Shown here piece after piece: positions 52,620-61,129 of a stretch of 64,000 nt of DNA. Numbering within the stretch: position 1 is the first letter of the stretch; each line of letters begins with the position of its first letter. The translations under genes and the position numbers were made by a program. Source of the DNA: Streptomyces bathyalis (lineage in GTDB: Bacteria > Actinomycetota > Actinomycetes > Streptomycetales > Streptomycetaceae); contig NZ_CP048882.1 of the NCBI RefSeq assembly GCF_015910445.1, positions 248,001 through 312,000 of the forward strand. Direction: 5' to 3'. The notes below the pieces were generated by a model that saw only the letters and a list, made by a program, of their open reading frames with translations, was not told where the DNA came from and did no database searches.

Positions 52620-53210
52620 CGGGGCGGGTTCGAAGCGGTTGTCGGAGAGCCGCTCAAGCAGCGGACCGCTCGGGGCGATGGGGTTGGGGTATCGGTGGTC
52701 ATCGTGATCCGCCGGCCGTCGAGGGTGCCGGCGCTCGTCTGCTTCGGGGTGTGCTGCGGCAGGCCTCACAGCATCATCAGCAGCACGGTGACGGCCATCG
52801 CGCCCAGCAACCAGCCCAATGCGCAAGGGGCGCGCTGGCCGTAGCGGAGCGGCCCAGTACAACCACAGGCGCAGCCGCTCGTGCCAGGGTCTGTGCCGGT
52901 CATGGCGGCGCATCTCCATCTCGCCGTAGTAGAAGTCCGCCGCGCCGGACTCATTCTTCGCGTCCTCGAAGCTTTGCGCAGCTCCCGGTAGACGGGTGCC
53001 AGGGCCGCCGGCTCCAACAGGGCAACCAGGTGGCGATCGGCTCTCAGCCGTTCTCGGGCCGGTCCTGGGCGACTCCCCAGTGCTGTTCCTTTGCCAGGGC
53101 CTGTCGCGATGTCCTGCACATCCGTCTGAGGCCACGGCGGCTCGTCGGCACGCGAGCCCGGCCAATTCCGCAAGCGTGCGTCGACTGCGGCGTAATGCTC
53201 GGTCACACTT
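52620..53210 (-). pseudogene. Frameshifted membrane protein (pentapeptide-repeat-protein C-terminus type)
   Basis: The minus strand reads a known actinomycete C-terminal region in alternating frames: ALVPVYRELRK-type text (LAPVYRELRKAS), then FEDAKNESGAADFYYGEMEM and RRHDRHRPWHERLRLWLYWA in a second frame, then CALGWLLGAMAVTVLLMML in the first frame again, ending in a stop before GLPQHTPK. Two frameshifts and a stop make it non-functional. Such tails follow pentapeptide repeats in large membrane proteins; the repeat part is missing here. Confidence 0.6.
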
Positions 53211-53263
53211 GTTCCGCGTCGACACGACGTGCACGGCAACCACGGATCAGCCGTTTACATTGG

Positions 53264-56200
53264 TCAAGACACCTGAGCTTTGCTGCTGGGGCGTCCATGT
53301 GCATTCGCTGCTACTCCGTCGGGCCTTGTCATGAGAATAGGCAAGGTCGTGGCTGCTGCGTCCCAGATCCGAACGGTGTTGTCATCGCTCGTCGTCGCCA
53401 ACCAGGTGCCGTCCGGGCTGATCGCCACGGTCTGCGCGGGGGCGGGGCCGGTCTGGTTCCCGTGCTCTTGCCCGGTGGCTGCGTCCCAGATCCGAACGGT
53501 GTTGTCATCGCTCGTCGTCGCCAACCAGGTGCCGTCCGGGCTGATCGCCACCGTCTGCGCGGGGGCGGGGCCGGTCTGGTTCCCGTGCTCTTGCCCGGTG
53601 ACTGCGTCCCAGATCCGAACGGTGTTGTCATCGCTCGTCGTCGCCAACCAGGTGCCGTCCGGGCTGATCGCCACCGACACCACCGCGCCAGTGTGGCCCG
53701 TCAGAATGCGCCGTTCTTCTCCGGTGACTGCGTCCCAGATCCGAACGGTGTTGTCATCGCTCGTCGTCGCCAACCAGGTGCCGTCCGGGCTGATCGCCAC
53801 CGACACCACCGCGCCAGTGTGGCCCGTCAGAATGCGCCGTTCTTCTCCGGTGACTGCGTCCCAGATCCGAACGGTGTTGTCATCGCTCGTCGTCGCCAAC
53901 CAGGTGCCGTCCGGGCTGATCGCCACCGACACCACCGCGCCAGTGTGGCCCGTCAGAATGCGCCGTTCTTCTCCGGTGACTGCGTCCCAGATCCGAACGG
54001 TGTTGTCATCGCTCGTCGTCGCCAACCAGGTGCCGTCCGGGCTGATCGCCACCGACACCACCGCGCCAGTGTGGCCCGTCAGAATGCGCCGTTCTTCTCC
54101 GGTGACTGCGTCCCAGATCCGAACGGTGTTGTCATCGCTCGTCGTCGCCAACCAGGTGCCGTCCGGGCTGATCGCCACCGACGCCACCGCGCCAGTGTGG
54201 CCCGTCAGGATGCGCCGTTCTAGGAGGCCACCTGGCTCGCTCGCCTCGGCGGCTCCCATCTCCTCGAAGATTTCCAGCGCCTCCTGCCAGCACACACGTG
54301 CGCGATCCCGCTGTCCTAGCGTCACTAGTGCCCTGCCCAGGACCGTGAGCATCCTGCCGCGCATCCACTCGCCGCCGATACCCCGCAGTGCCAGAGCCTG
54401 TTCGGCGTGAGCTGCTGCCTGTCTCGGTCGGTCGGCAGCCAGGTATGCCTCGGCCATGCGGAAATGGGTGACGCCTTCCCACAGTGGCTGACGGCTCTGA
54501 CGGAAGAGCGCTGCGGCCTGGTCCAGTTCGTCCAGTCCCTCAGCATTGCGTCCAGCGAGCGTCAGCGCGCGCCCGAGCATGTACTTTCCGTTGGCGATGC
54601 GCATCGTATGGCCGAGGAGTTCGTAGACCCCGAGTCCTTGCCGTGCCAGTTCGACGGCGTCGTCCTTGCGGCCGAGGGAGAGGACGATGTGCGACAGGTT
54701 GCACAGCGCGCTCGCTTCGCTGGGACGGTTGCCGTCCGCGCGGAACGCCTCGATCGCGCGGAGCAGATGGGCCTCTCCGTCGGTGAAGCGGCTCTGGCAA
54801 TTGGCGATGATGCCGCGGTCGTTGAGCGACCAGCAGCCCGCGAGAGTGTCACCGGACGCCTCCGCCAGGAGCGTGGCGCGCTCTGCCTCCTCGTCGGCCT
54901 GGTCGAACCGTCCCGCGACGATGTGGACGTGCGTGAGCATGATCTGGGTGCGGGCCTCGGCCAGTACGTCGTCCGCCGCGCGGGCCGCGTCCCGTACGGT
55001 CGCGGCTGCGCGCTCGTAACGCAGCGAGTGGACACCGGAGTCGGCGCAGTCCTTGATGGCGATCAGCAGGTCCGCGGCGTGGCGGAGCATGCCGCGCTCG
55101 GCGGCCTGCTGAACGCAGGAGAGCACGCAGTCGGCCTCCGAGAACAGCCACGCCAGTGCGACGTCCCGGTCGGCGAAGTACATGCCGTCGGTGAGCGGCT
55201 GCACGAGATGGTCGACGGCGCGCTCACCCGGGCGTTCGATGGCGAAGACCTTGGAGGCCGTGGCGAGGTAGAAGTCCAGCAGCCGGGAGAAGGCAGCCTC
55301 CCGCTCGGACGGCGGCTGTTCGTCGCGCTCGGCGCAGGCACGGGCGAAGAGGCGCACCAGGTCGTGGAAGCGGTAGCGGCCGGGCGCCGCCGACTCCAGC
55401 AGGGACGCGTCGACCAGCGACTCCAGCAGGGACTCCGTCGTCGCGACCGGGCGGTCGAGCAGCGCCGCTGCGGCCTCGAGGGAGATGTCGGGGCCGTCGG
55501 CAAGGCCCAAAAGGCGGAAACCGCGGGCCGGTTCGGCGTCGAGCTGTCCGTAGCCGAGTTCGAAGGTGGCCTTGACGGCCTGATCGCCGACCTGGAGTTC
55601 GTCGAGGCGCCGGCGTTCGTCGGCGAGCTTCTCGGCGAGCGTGGCGACGGTCCAGGTGCGGCGGGAGGCGAGCCTGGCCGCCGCGATGCGGATGGCCAGC
55701 GGCAGGAACCCGCAGGCGCCGACCACCGCCATGGCCGCCTGGCGCTCCGCGGTCACGCGCTCCTTGCCGACGATGCGCGTGAAGAGCGTCATCGCCTCCT
55801 CGGGGCTCATCACGTCCAGGTCGATGAGGTGCGCGCCCGCGAGGTCGACCATGCGCACCCGGCTGGTGACCAGCGCCGCGCAGCCCGCCGTCCCGGCCAG
55901 GAGCGGGCGGACCTGCGCCGCGTCCCGCGCGTTGTCCAGCAGGGTCAGCACGCGGCGCCCCGACAGAAGCGACCGGAAGAGCGCGGATCTCTCCTCCAGC
56001 CCCTCCGGCACCGTCGCGTCGTCCACACCCAGCGAGCGCAGGAACGCCCCCAGCACCGCCTCCGGTTCGGACGCCGACGGGCCCGCGCCCTGGAGGTCCA
56101 CATACAGCTGACCGTCCGGGAAGTACTCGGCCGCGGCGTGCGCGACGTGCACCGCGAGCGTCGTCTTGCCGACCCCGCCGATGCCCGCCACCGCGGAGAC

Positions 56201-58210
56201 CGCCATCACCGTGCCCTCCGCCTGGGCGAGTTGGTCCTTCAGCTCCGCGACGAACGCCTCGCGGCCGGTGAAGTCCGCGACGGTGGCGGGAAGTTGAGCG
56301 GGCTGTGCGGGCTTGGCCGTGGCGGGGCCCGCCGGTTCGTCGGGGGCCAGTGCGAGGCCGTCGTCGGCCTCCAGGATGCGCTGGTGAAGTGCGATGAGCT
56401 CGGCGCAGGGATCGACGCCGAGTTCGTCCGCGAGCATCCGCCGCGTGTCGGCGAAGACCGCCAGTGCCTCGGCCTGCCTGCCGCTGCGATAGAGCGCCAG
56501 CATCAGCAGCTCCCGCAGCCGCTCCCGCAACGGGTGCGCGGCTGTCAGAGCTGTCAGTTCACTGACTGCCTCGGTGTGACAGCCCAGTTGCAGGCCCAGG
56601 TCGATGCCGTGTTCCTGGAGAGAGAGCTGCCACTCGGTCAGGCGGCTGCGGTGCCGCTCCGCGAAGGGCCCCGGCACATGTGCCAGAGCCTCACCGCTCC
56701 ACTGGGCGAGCGCAGCCGTGTAGCTCTCGTGCGCACCCGGGCGGTCGCCGCTCGCCGTGGACTTCTCCGCGTCCGAGACATGCGCGGTGGCCACGTCCAG
56801 GTCCAGGACCACCTCGGAGTACGCGCGTCCGGGACGTATCGCGTATCCGCCGGACTCGCTGACCAACAGCTCCGCGTCGTCGCCGAGAGCCTTGCGGATG
56901 CGGGACGCGTAGGTGCGCAGCGCGGCCTTCGCCTGGTCCGGAGGCTCCTCGCCCCAGATGGCGTCGATCAGCTCCTCGGCCGTCGCGGTGTGACCGCCGC
57001 GCAGCAGCAGCGCGGCGAGCAGAGCGCGCTGCTGCGGCGAGCCCATGGGGATCTCCTGGTCGCCGCGGCGGGCACGGACCGGTCCCAGCACGGTGAAGCA
57101 CAACTGGTGCTCCTGCCGCCCTTGACTCGCAGCTGCTGAGCGAGGTGGGGAGACCAATTGTTCTGTTCGTGTACGTGCCAAGGGGCCAAGTCCCCCTGGC
57201 GCCGCCGTGCGAGCAGGTACATCAGCTGCACGTGTCCCGGCCAGGTCGTTACGAGTCCGGGCCGCAGCAGCCTCGACGAACTCCTTCGCCTGGCGAACTC
57301 GTTCGCCATCGGGGTCCACAGCCATGGCCGTTACGTACGCCGCGTGAGCGAGACCGGCTAGGGCAGTCTTGGCGAGTGGGTGTCTCGCGCCGTAGTTGGC
57401 GAAGGCCTTCTGGGCAGCGACTGCTAGTACGTCCGAGGCCCGTTCCATACGCTCAGCCGAACCGACTACGTCAGCCACGCCCAGTTCTGCCGAAGCCAAC
57501 GTGATCAATGCGGCGAGTGCCTGGGGGTGTTCGTTCCCCAGAAGCCCAACGATGGCTCGTGCGGTCGCTTCCAGTTCACGGACGAATGCCTCGCCAGCGT
57601 CCACATCCGGAGCGCTGTGAATCTCCCGTCCGGACTCCAGGAGGACAGACAGCGCGAGCAACCGGGTCTCAAGGGCTGCCCTATCGGCGGCCACGTCCTG
57701 ACCTAGGCGGGACCGGGCAGCTGTCGCGAGGTCGTGGGCTGCGGCAGCGTTGTCTGTGCGCAGCATGATCGCTGCCTGGTTGGCCAGCGCCCGTGCCTCG
57801 GCCAGGCGGTCCGGCAACTCCTCACCGGTGGGAAGGCTACTGAGCGGGAGTAGCCTCAGCGCCATGTCCGTTTCATCACGGTCGACGAGAAGGATAATCA
57901 ACTTGCTGCTTATTGCGCCGCGTTGATGAGGCGGAACAACGTTTGACCGAGTCCAGCGCGTCAGGGCATCGATGACAGTGCAGGAGAGGTCGTGAAGGCC
58001 CGCCGCATCCAGCAGCGAAACAAAGTAGGCGGCATGCTCAGGCGTCGTGGGATCCAACGCCATCGCTTCGCGGCTTACAAAGGCCGGAACGAGGAGTGCG
58101 AGCAGTCTCCTGGCATCCTCATCCCCACAAGCGGCGCTCTCTCCGGCTGGGATGATGTCTGACCACGACTCACAACCATCGGCCGCATTCGAAGACAGAG
58201 GCTCACGCAT
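53264..58210 (-). CDS. Giant STAND regulator: TPR-SARP(wHTH-BTAD)-NB-ARC-TPR-WD40
   Basis: 1,648 residues. About 1-340: TPR-like helices (LSCTVIDALTRWTR; LIILLVDRDETDMALRLLPL). About 370-465: SARP winged helix (LCFTVLGPVRARRGDQEIPM; LRTYASRIRKALGDDAELLV). About 465-610: BTAD (LLMLALYRSGRQAEALAVFA). Walker A near 675 (AVAGIGGVGKTTLAVHVAHA), LTLLDNARDAAQVRPLLAGT, and RYRFHDLVRLFARA. About 950-1,320: TPRs. From about 1,327: seven WD40 repeats. Start ATG 58,210 after GAGGGG, nine bases behind the protease gene. It combines the layout of an AfsR-like DNA-binding regulator with the N-terminal helical region and propeller of a protease-linked conflict STAND. The fused region lacks stops or frameshifts. 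Confidence 0.88.
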   Translation of the reverse strand: MREPLSSNAADGCESWSDIIPAGESAACGDEDARRLLALLVPAFVSREAMALDPTTPEHAAYFVSLLDAAGLHDLSCTVIDALTRWTRSNVVPPHQRGAISSKLIILLVDRDETDMALRLLPLSSLPTGEELPDRLAEARALANQAAIMLRTDNAAAAHDLATAARSRLGQDVAADRAALETRLLALSVLLESGREIHSAPDVDAGEAFVRELEATARAIVGLLGNEHPQALAALITLASAELGVADVVGSAERMERASDVLAVAAQKAFANYGARHPLAKTALAGLAHAAYVTAMAVDPDGERVRQAKEFVEAAAARTRNDLAGTRAADVPARTAAPGGLGPLARTRTEQLVSPPRSAAASQGRQEHQLCFTVLGPVRARRGDQEIPMGSPQQRALLAALLLRGGHTATAEELIDAIWGEEPPDQAKAALRTYASRIRKALGDDAELLVSESGGYAIRPGRAYSEVVLDLDVATAHVSDAEKSTASGDRPGAHESYTAALAQWSGEALAHVPGPFAERHRSRLTEWQLSLQEHGIDLGLQLGCHTEAVSELTALTAAHPLRERLRELLMLALYRSGRQAEALAVFADTRRMLADELGVDPCAELIALHQRILEADDGLALAPDEPAGPATAKPAQPAQLPATVADFTGREAFVAELKDQLAQAEGTVMAVSAVAGIGGVGKTTLAVHVAHAAAEYFPDGQLYVDLQGAGPSASEPEAVLGAFLRSLGVDDATVPEGLEERSALFRSLLSGRRVLTLLDNARDAAQVRPLLAGTAGCAALVTSRVRMVDLAGAHLIDLDVMSPEEAMTLFTRIVGKERVTAERQAAMAVVGACGFLPLAIRIAAARLASRRTWTVATLAEKLADERRRLDELQVGDQAVKATFELGYGQLDAEPARGFRLLGLADGPDISLEAAAALLDRPVATTESLLESLVDASLLESAAPGRYRFHDLVRLFARACAERDEQPPSEREAAFSRLLDFYLATASKVFAIERPGERAVDHLVQPLTDGMYFADRDVALAWLFSEADCVLSCVQQAAERGMLRHAADLLIAIKDCADSGVHSLRYERAAATVRDAARAADDVLAEARTQIMLTHVHIVAGRFDQADEEAERATLLAEASGDTLAGCWSLNDRGIIANCQSRFTDGEAHLLRAIEAFRADGNRPSEASALCNLSHIVLSLGRKDDAVELARQGLGVYELLGHTMRIANGKYMLGRALTLAGRNAEGLDELDQAAALFRQSRQPLWEGVTHFRMAEAYLAADRPRQAAAHAEQALALRGIGGEWMRGRMLTVLGRALVTLGQRDRARVCWQEALEIFEEMGAAEASEPGGLLERRILTGHTGAVASVAISPDGTWLATTSDDNTVRIWDAVTGEERRILTGHTGAVVSVAISPDGTWLATTSDDNTVRIWDAVTGEERRILTGHTGAVVSVAISPDGTWLATTSDDNTVRIWDAVTGEERRILTGHTGAVVSVAISPDGTWLATTSDDNTVRIWDAVTGEERRILTGHTGAVVSVAISPDGTWLATTSDDNTVRIWDAVTGQEHGNQTGPAPAQTVAISPDGTWLATTSDDNTVRIWDAATGQEHGNQTGPAPAQTVAISPDGTWLATTSDDNTVRIWDAAATTLPILMTRPDGVAANAHGRPSSKAQVS
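53345..54230. repeat. Seven tandem WD40-coding repeats, 123-126 bases, nearly identical
   Basis: The landmark TCCCAGATCC recurs at 53,361, 53,484, 53,607, 53,733, 53,859, 53,985 and 54,111, i.e. spacings 123, 123, 126, 126, 126, 126. The 126-base units look identical over most of their length, with a GACACC to GACGCC change in the last. They encode a 41-42-residue WD40 unit (VAISPDGTWLATTSDDNTVR then IWDA). Confidence 0.95.
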
Positions 58211-58219
58211 TGCCGCCCC

Positions 58220-59029
58220 TCACAGTTCACCATCGATCAGCCGTTGCATCGCGCGAAACCGGAGCTCGGTCGCCTGTCCAGTGTCAATGAGCCCACGGTC
58301 CGCCCACTGCTGCAGTGCGACGAGAAACGCCTCACCCTTGTTGATGTACTCCTGGGTACCACCGTTTGGATTCCCCGGCCCGGAGACTGAAGGCGCGCCC
58401 GATGGCGGCCGGATAACGTCGATCAGATGCCCCACGTGGAACTGGTCAAAGCGACGTAGAGCTTCGGCCACAGTGGCCGCAATCAGTACGTTGGCGGCTC
58501 GGCCGTCACTGGAACACCGGTCGAGAACCTGTTCCAAGAGTATGCCGAGCACAACAGGGTCCCGTCCTTCAACGGTGCCCTCAACAGGACCTCCTGAGTA
58601 GCCGGAGTAGTCCCCGAGATGCTGGTCGGCGGTCAACTGTAACGCCTCGATGACTCCGCCCCGCTCGCACTTGTGAGATGTCCGACCGTGATCGACAATG
58701 CCGCTGAGTCTGGCGTCGTCAGGGGCCGGACGATACGGGCCTTGCCACCGGTCGCCGGGAGAGGCAATGCCGGCAGCGGGGAGGGGATGGCGGACTTGGT
58801 CCACCTCAGCGATCTCGACCAGCGCTAGATCAGCTTCCTGGGCCAGTCGGCACACGTGGCCGCTCACCTGTTGCCCATCCGCGAACTTGATTTCGACCTT
58901 GTCGTCGAGAGGATCCAGCCTGGACAAGCAGTGCAAGGCTGTGAGCACGTACCTACGTGTGAGCAGAAAGCCGGCCCCCAGACGACGATCCGCTTGGGAG
59001 AGGTCCACCCAATAGCCCTTAGATGTCAT
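58220..59029 (-). CDS. Trypsin-like serine protease of a STAND system
   Basis: 269 residues without a signal peptide, so cytoplasmic. The triad is visible: His in YVLTALHCLSRL, Asp in EADLALVEIAEV, and Ser in YSGYSGGPVEGTVEG. The last 70 residues (about 200-269) form a separate helical tail, GGTQEYINKGEAFLVALQQW and DRGLIDTGQATELRFRAMQR, resembling an effector-associated domain that could contact the STAND protein. It overlaps the Trypco1-like gene (ATGA) and is followed after nine bases by the giant STAND gene, so all three are one transcript. It probably cleaves a target after activation by the switch ATPase. Confidence 0.87.
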   Translation of the reverse strand: MTSKGYWVDLSQADRRLGAGFLLTRRYVLTALHCLSRLDPLDDKVEIKFADGQQVSGHVCRLAQEADLALVEIAEVDQVRHPLPAAGIASPGDRWQGPYRPAPDDARLSGIVDHGRTSHKCERGGVIEALQLTADQHLGDYSGYSGGPVEGTVEGRDPVVLGILLEQVLDRCSSDGRAANVLIAATVAEALRRFDQFHVGHLIDVIRPPSGAPSVSGPGNPNGGTQEYINKGEAFLVALQQWADRGLIDTGQATELRFRAMQRLIDGEL

Positions 59030-59343
59030 GACGTTGTCGGAGTTCGCTCCAACGTGAGGGTGACCTCGAACGAGGCCTCTGCAGACGCCTTGGAGAGGAT
59101 GACGCCTGCCTCCGCTCCAAGAGCAAGCCCGAAGGTCACCTCTGCACTGGCGATACCCCAGCCTTGATGTTGCGGCGCTTGCGCAAGCGACTGCTGAGCG
59201 ATAGCCGACGCCTGAGCTATGGCTTCCTGCACCTCAGCCGCACGCTCTCCGAGTAACGCAGAGGTGCGTGTCCTGTTGCCAATCTGGCGTGAGCCGCTGG
59301 CATCGAGCGCGACCGTCTCCACTCTCACCTCTGGCAGTGTCAC
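59026..59343 (-). CDS. Trypco1-like small protein (trypsin-co-occurring domain)
   Basis: 105 residues from GTG 59,343 (GGGGGACG upstream); the frame extends upstream but without family sequence. An N-terminal strand region (VTLPEVRVETVALDA) and a helix (ERAAEVQEAIAQASAIAQQS) precede the typical end: ASAEVTFGLALGAEAGVILS and KASAEASFEVTLTLER. This VxFG-x-x-GAEAG-x-I pattern marks the Trypco1 domain described beside trypsin-like proteases in bacterial conflict systems. It overlaps the protease start by four bases. The biochemical role is unknown; inhibition or anchoring of the protease is a guess. Confidence 0.75.
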   Translation of the reverse strand: MTLPEVRVETVALDASGSRQIGNRTRTSALLGERAAEVQEAIAQASAIAQQSLAQAPQHQGWGIASAEVTFGLALGAEAGVILSKASAEASFEVTLTLERTPTTS

Positions 59344-60011
59344 TGCGGACGTCCCCCGATCCCTTGTACTCAAGGCCCCGTGCTCCAGCCGCCATAAGGC
59401 TAGCGCCGCTTCACAATGTCGGGCCAACTTTCATCCGTTGCGAGCTCTTGAGTACTGCAGTCGTCACAGGAGCCTGGTCTGCCCATTGGCAGCATCTCGT
59501 GCGGGTAATCGCAGTTCAGGGACATGAGGAGCGGCCGGCGCAACGCGCGGTCACTCAGATAACCCATCTCTCTCACTCATGGTGACACCTGACAGGCTGT
59601 CACTTCCATTGAGGTGGCCTCATGACAGTGCTACGCGCGCGAAACGCGGTCTGCGTGCCGTTTCAGTCACACGCTGTCTGGGGCTGAAGGGGTCGGCGGG
59701 GGTGTGCGACGTTCTCTGCATGTCCTGCACAGCGGATTTCCGCCGGTGCCGTACCGGTGTCTGGGTTCGTGGGAGGAGGCGCACGGGCCGACCTGGTGGG
59801 CTCTGCAGTCCAGGTGCGCTGCCGCAACTCGACGGTCCGGGAGGGCGTGATTCTGTTCGGTGGAGGATCGGCAGCCGCCGGCGGGGCGGGTGTGAAGCCG
59901 GGGATGACCGCGCCGGTGTCCCGGACGGATCCCTCGCCACGCCTCTGCGCTTCCTCGGTCTGGCTGTAGTGGCACGTGCGGTCGAGGGGAAGGCGCTCGG
60001 ATAAGTGCGGG
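59344..60011. other. Gene-poor stretch with a dispersed-repeat copy
   Basis: About 670 bases upstream of the Trypco1-like start. It contains dispersed-repeat copy 3 (59,560) and the probable promoter of the protease operon. The open frames here are Arg/Pro-rich and match nothing I know. Confidence 0.5.
59560..59605. repeat. Dispersed repeat, copy 3
   Basis: AACCCATCTCTCTCACTCAT, GGTGACACCTGACAGGCTGT and CACTTCC. Matches copies 2 and 4 at both ends, differs in the middle, and contains the inverted repeat GTGACA-N10-TGTCAC. Confidence 0.6.
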
Positions 60012-60195
60012 ATGATCTGGGGCTTTCTCTCTGTCTCCGTGTCTCGTGACCAATCACGTAACCAACAGGGACGATCTTGCTCAGCCCGGACCGGGAGGCG
60101 TGATCCGACTGGCGCTGGAAGCAGCCAGCAGATCCCACATGCGTCCCACGACCACCGACGCGATGTGGCCTGGACGTTCATTCTTCCAGGTCACG
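60012..60195. repeat. Dispersed about 170-base repeat, copy B
   Basis: Same orientation as copy A at 30,877; about eight mismatches in the first 118 bases, then about 20 extra bases (AGATCCCACATGCGTCCCAC), then a shared end. Its minus strand encodes the last residues of the glycosyltransferase frame. Confidence 0.75.
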
Positions 60196-60860
60196 TCATC
60201 GAGGCCAGGTATCCGACCAAGCGCCTCTAAGCACTCCCCCGTTCTTCCGCTCAACGGTCGATTCGGCCGTGGACCGAGAAGCTGACGATCCATCAGGAAA
60301 GTCAGCATCAAGTCAGCATGAGGCCGGTTGAGACTGGCAACACTTGGTCGCACCTGCACATCACTGAAATGACACCACAGGGCATCTGACCTCCGAAGAC
60401 GCTGGTTATCGCCAGCGGCCCCAACCGGCCCAAAGTTCGCGTGCCAGTGGAAGCCGAAGAGGTATTCCACCGAACGGCCGCGCTCCCAGACCGTCCGGGC
60501 AAACCGCGTCTGCACGTTGCCCGCGGCGACGACGACCTCAGGGTCGTCGAAGGCGGGAAGGATCCGCTCGATGTAGTCCCTCGCCAGTACCGTGTCGGCG
60601 TCGACCGCAAGCACCAACTCCCCTGAGCAGTGCGGGAGTGCGTAGTTCTGCGCCCGTGCCTTGCTGCCCAGATTCTGCGGCGGGCGCAGCACGGAAACAC
60701 CGTAACGGCGCGCCACGTCTCCGGTCCGGTCCCGCGAGGCGTCATCGACGACGATGACTTGCTCCGGCGGCACCGACTGGCTGAGCACCGACTCCAGGGT
60801 GGCGGGCAGGCCCTCTTCCTCGTCGTGCGCCGGGATGATCACCGTGACGCTGCGGACCAC
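60081..60860 (-). CDS. Truncated family 2 glycosyltransferase with foreign C-terminus
   Basis: 259 residues from GTG 60,860. Residues 1-140 or so are a normal GT2 start: SVTVIIPAHDEEEGLPATLE, VIVVDDASRDRTGDVARRYG, the ELVLAVDADTVLARDYIERI DxD region, and TVWERGRSVEYLFGFHWHAN. After FHWHANFG the expected acceptor region (EDMDxxW) and membrane helices are missing. Instead there are about 115 residues of unrelated sequence ending in the dispersed repeat. It is probably a truncated, inactive transferase. Its start overlaps the small membrane gene upstream. Confidence 0.7.
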   Translation of the reverse strand: MVRSVTVIIPAHDEEEGLPATLESVLSQSVPPEQVIVVDDASRDRTGDVARRYGVSVLRPPQNLGSKARAQNYALPHCSGELVLAVDADTVLARDYIERILPAFDDPEVVVAAGNVQTRFARTVWERGRSVEYLFGFHWHANFGPVGAAGDNQRLRRSDALWCHFSDVQVRPSVASLNRPHADLMLTFLMDRQLLGPRPNRPLSGRTGECLEALGRIPGLDDVTWKNERPGHIASVVVGRMWDLLAASSASRITPPGPG

Positions 60861-61000
60861 GTGCTCACCCCCTGCGCCGCCGCGGTTGCTGCAGGACGTG
60901 CCCGCCGGCAGCGCCGCAGGGCCTTGCCCGCTATCACGACGGCTCCGACCACCCCGTACACCAGCACGCTGACACCGATGAACGGCAGCCCCCCGTGCAT
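60839..61000 (-). CDS. Small membrane protein upstream of the glycosyltransferase
   Basis: 53 residues from ATG 61,000 (GAGGAGG upstream): MHGGLPFIGVSVLVYGVVGA then VVIAGKALRRCRRARPA. One transmembrane helix and a basic tail. It ends 22 bases inside the glycosyltransferase gene, so the two are coupled. Function unknown; membrane anchoring of the transferase system is possible. Confidence 0.6.
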   Translation of the reverse strand: MHGGLPFIGVSVLVYGVVGAVVIAGKALRRCRRARPAATAAAQGVSTWSAASR

Positions 61001-61129
61001 GGGCCCCTCCTCTTCGCGTATGACCCGGCGGCTCTCGCCGGGCACGGAAGACAAGCTAGCCCGCGATGGTCACTCAGAGTTCTGAGTCACTACTTTCTGT
61101 GGACGAGGCGCCGATTGTGGACATCTCGC

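Noticed and set aside
52418..54223. A 601-residue plus-strand frame including repeated CVPDPNGVVIARRR units
   Set aside because: Another antisense image of the WD40 repeats, joined to non-coding sequence.
53345..54230. Regularly spaced repeats that could be taken for a CRISPR array
   Set aside because: Units are contiguous without unique spacers, are 123-126 bases long and encode WD40 blades in frame.
53280..54410. A long plus-strand open frame of 376 residues opposite the WD40 repeats
   Set aside because: It is a mirror of the repeat array on the other strand, with no start signal and no domain.
59579..60004. A 141-residue plus-strand frame in the gap before the glycosyltransferase
   Set aside because: Arg/Gly-rich low-complexity product, no ribosome site, no motif.
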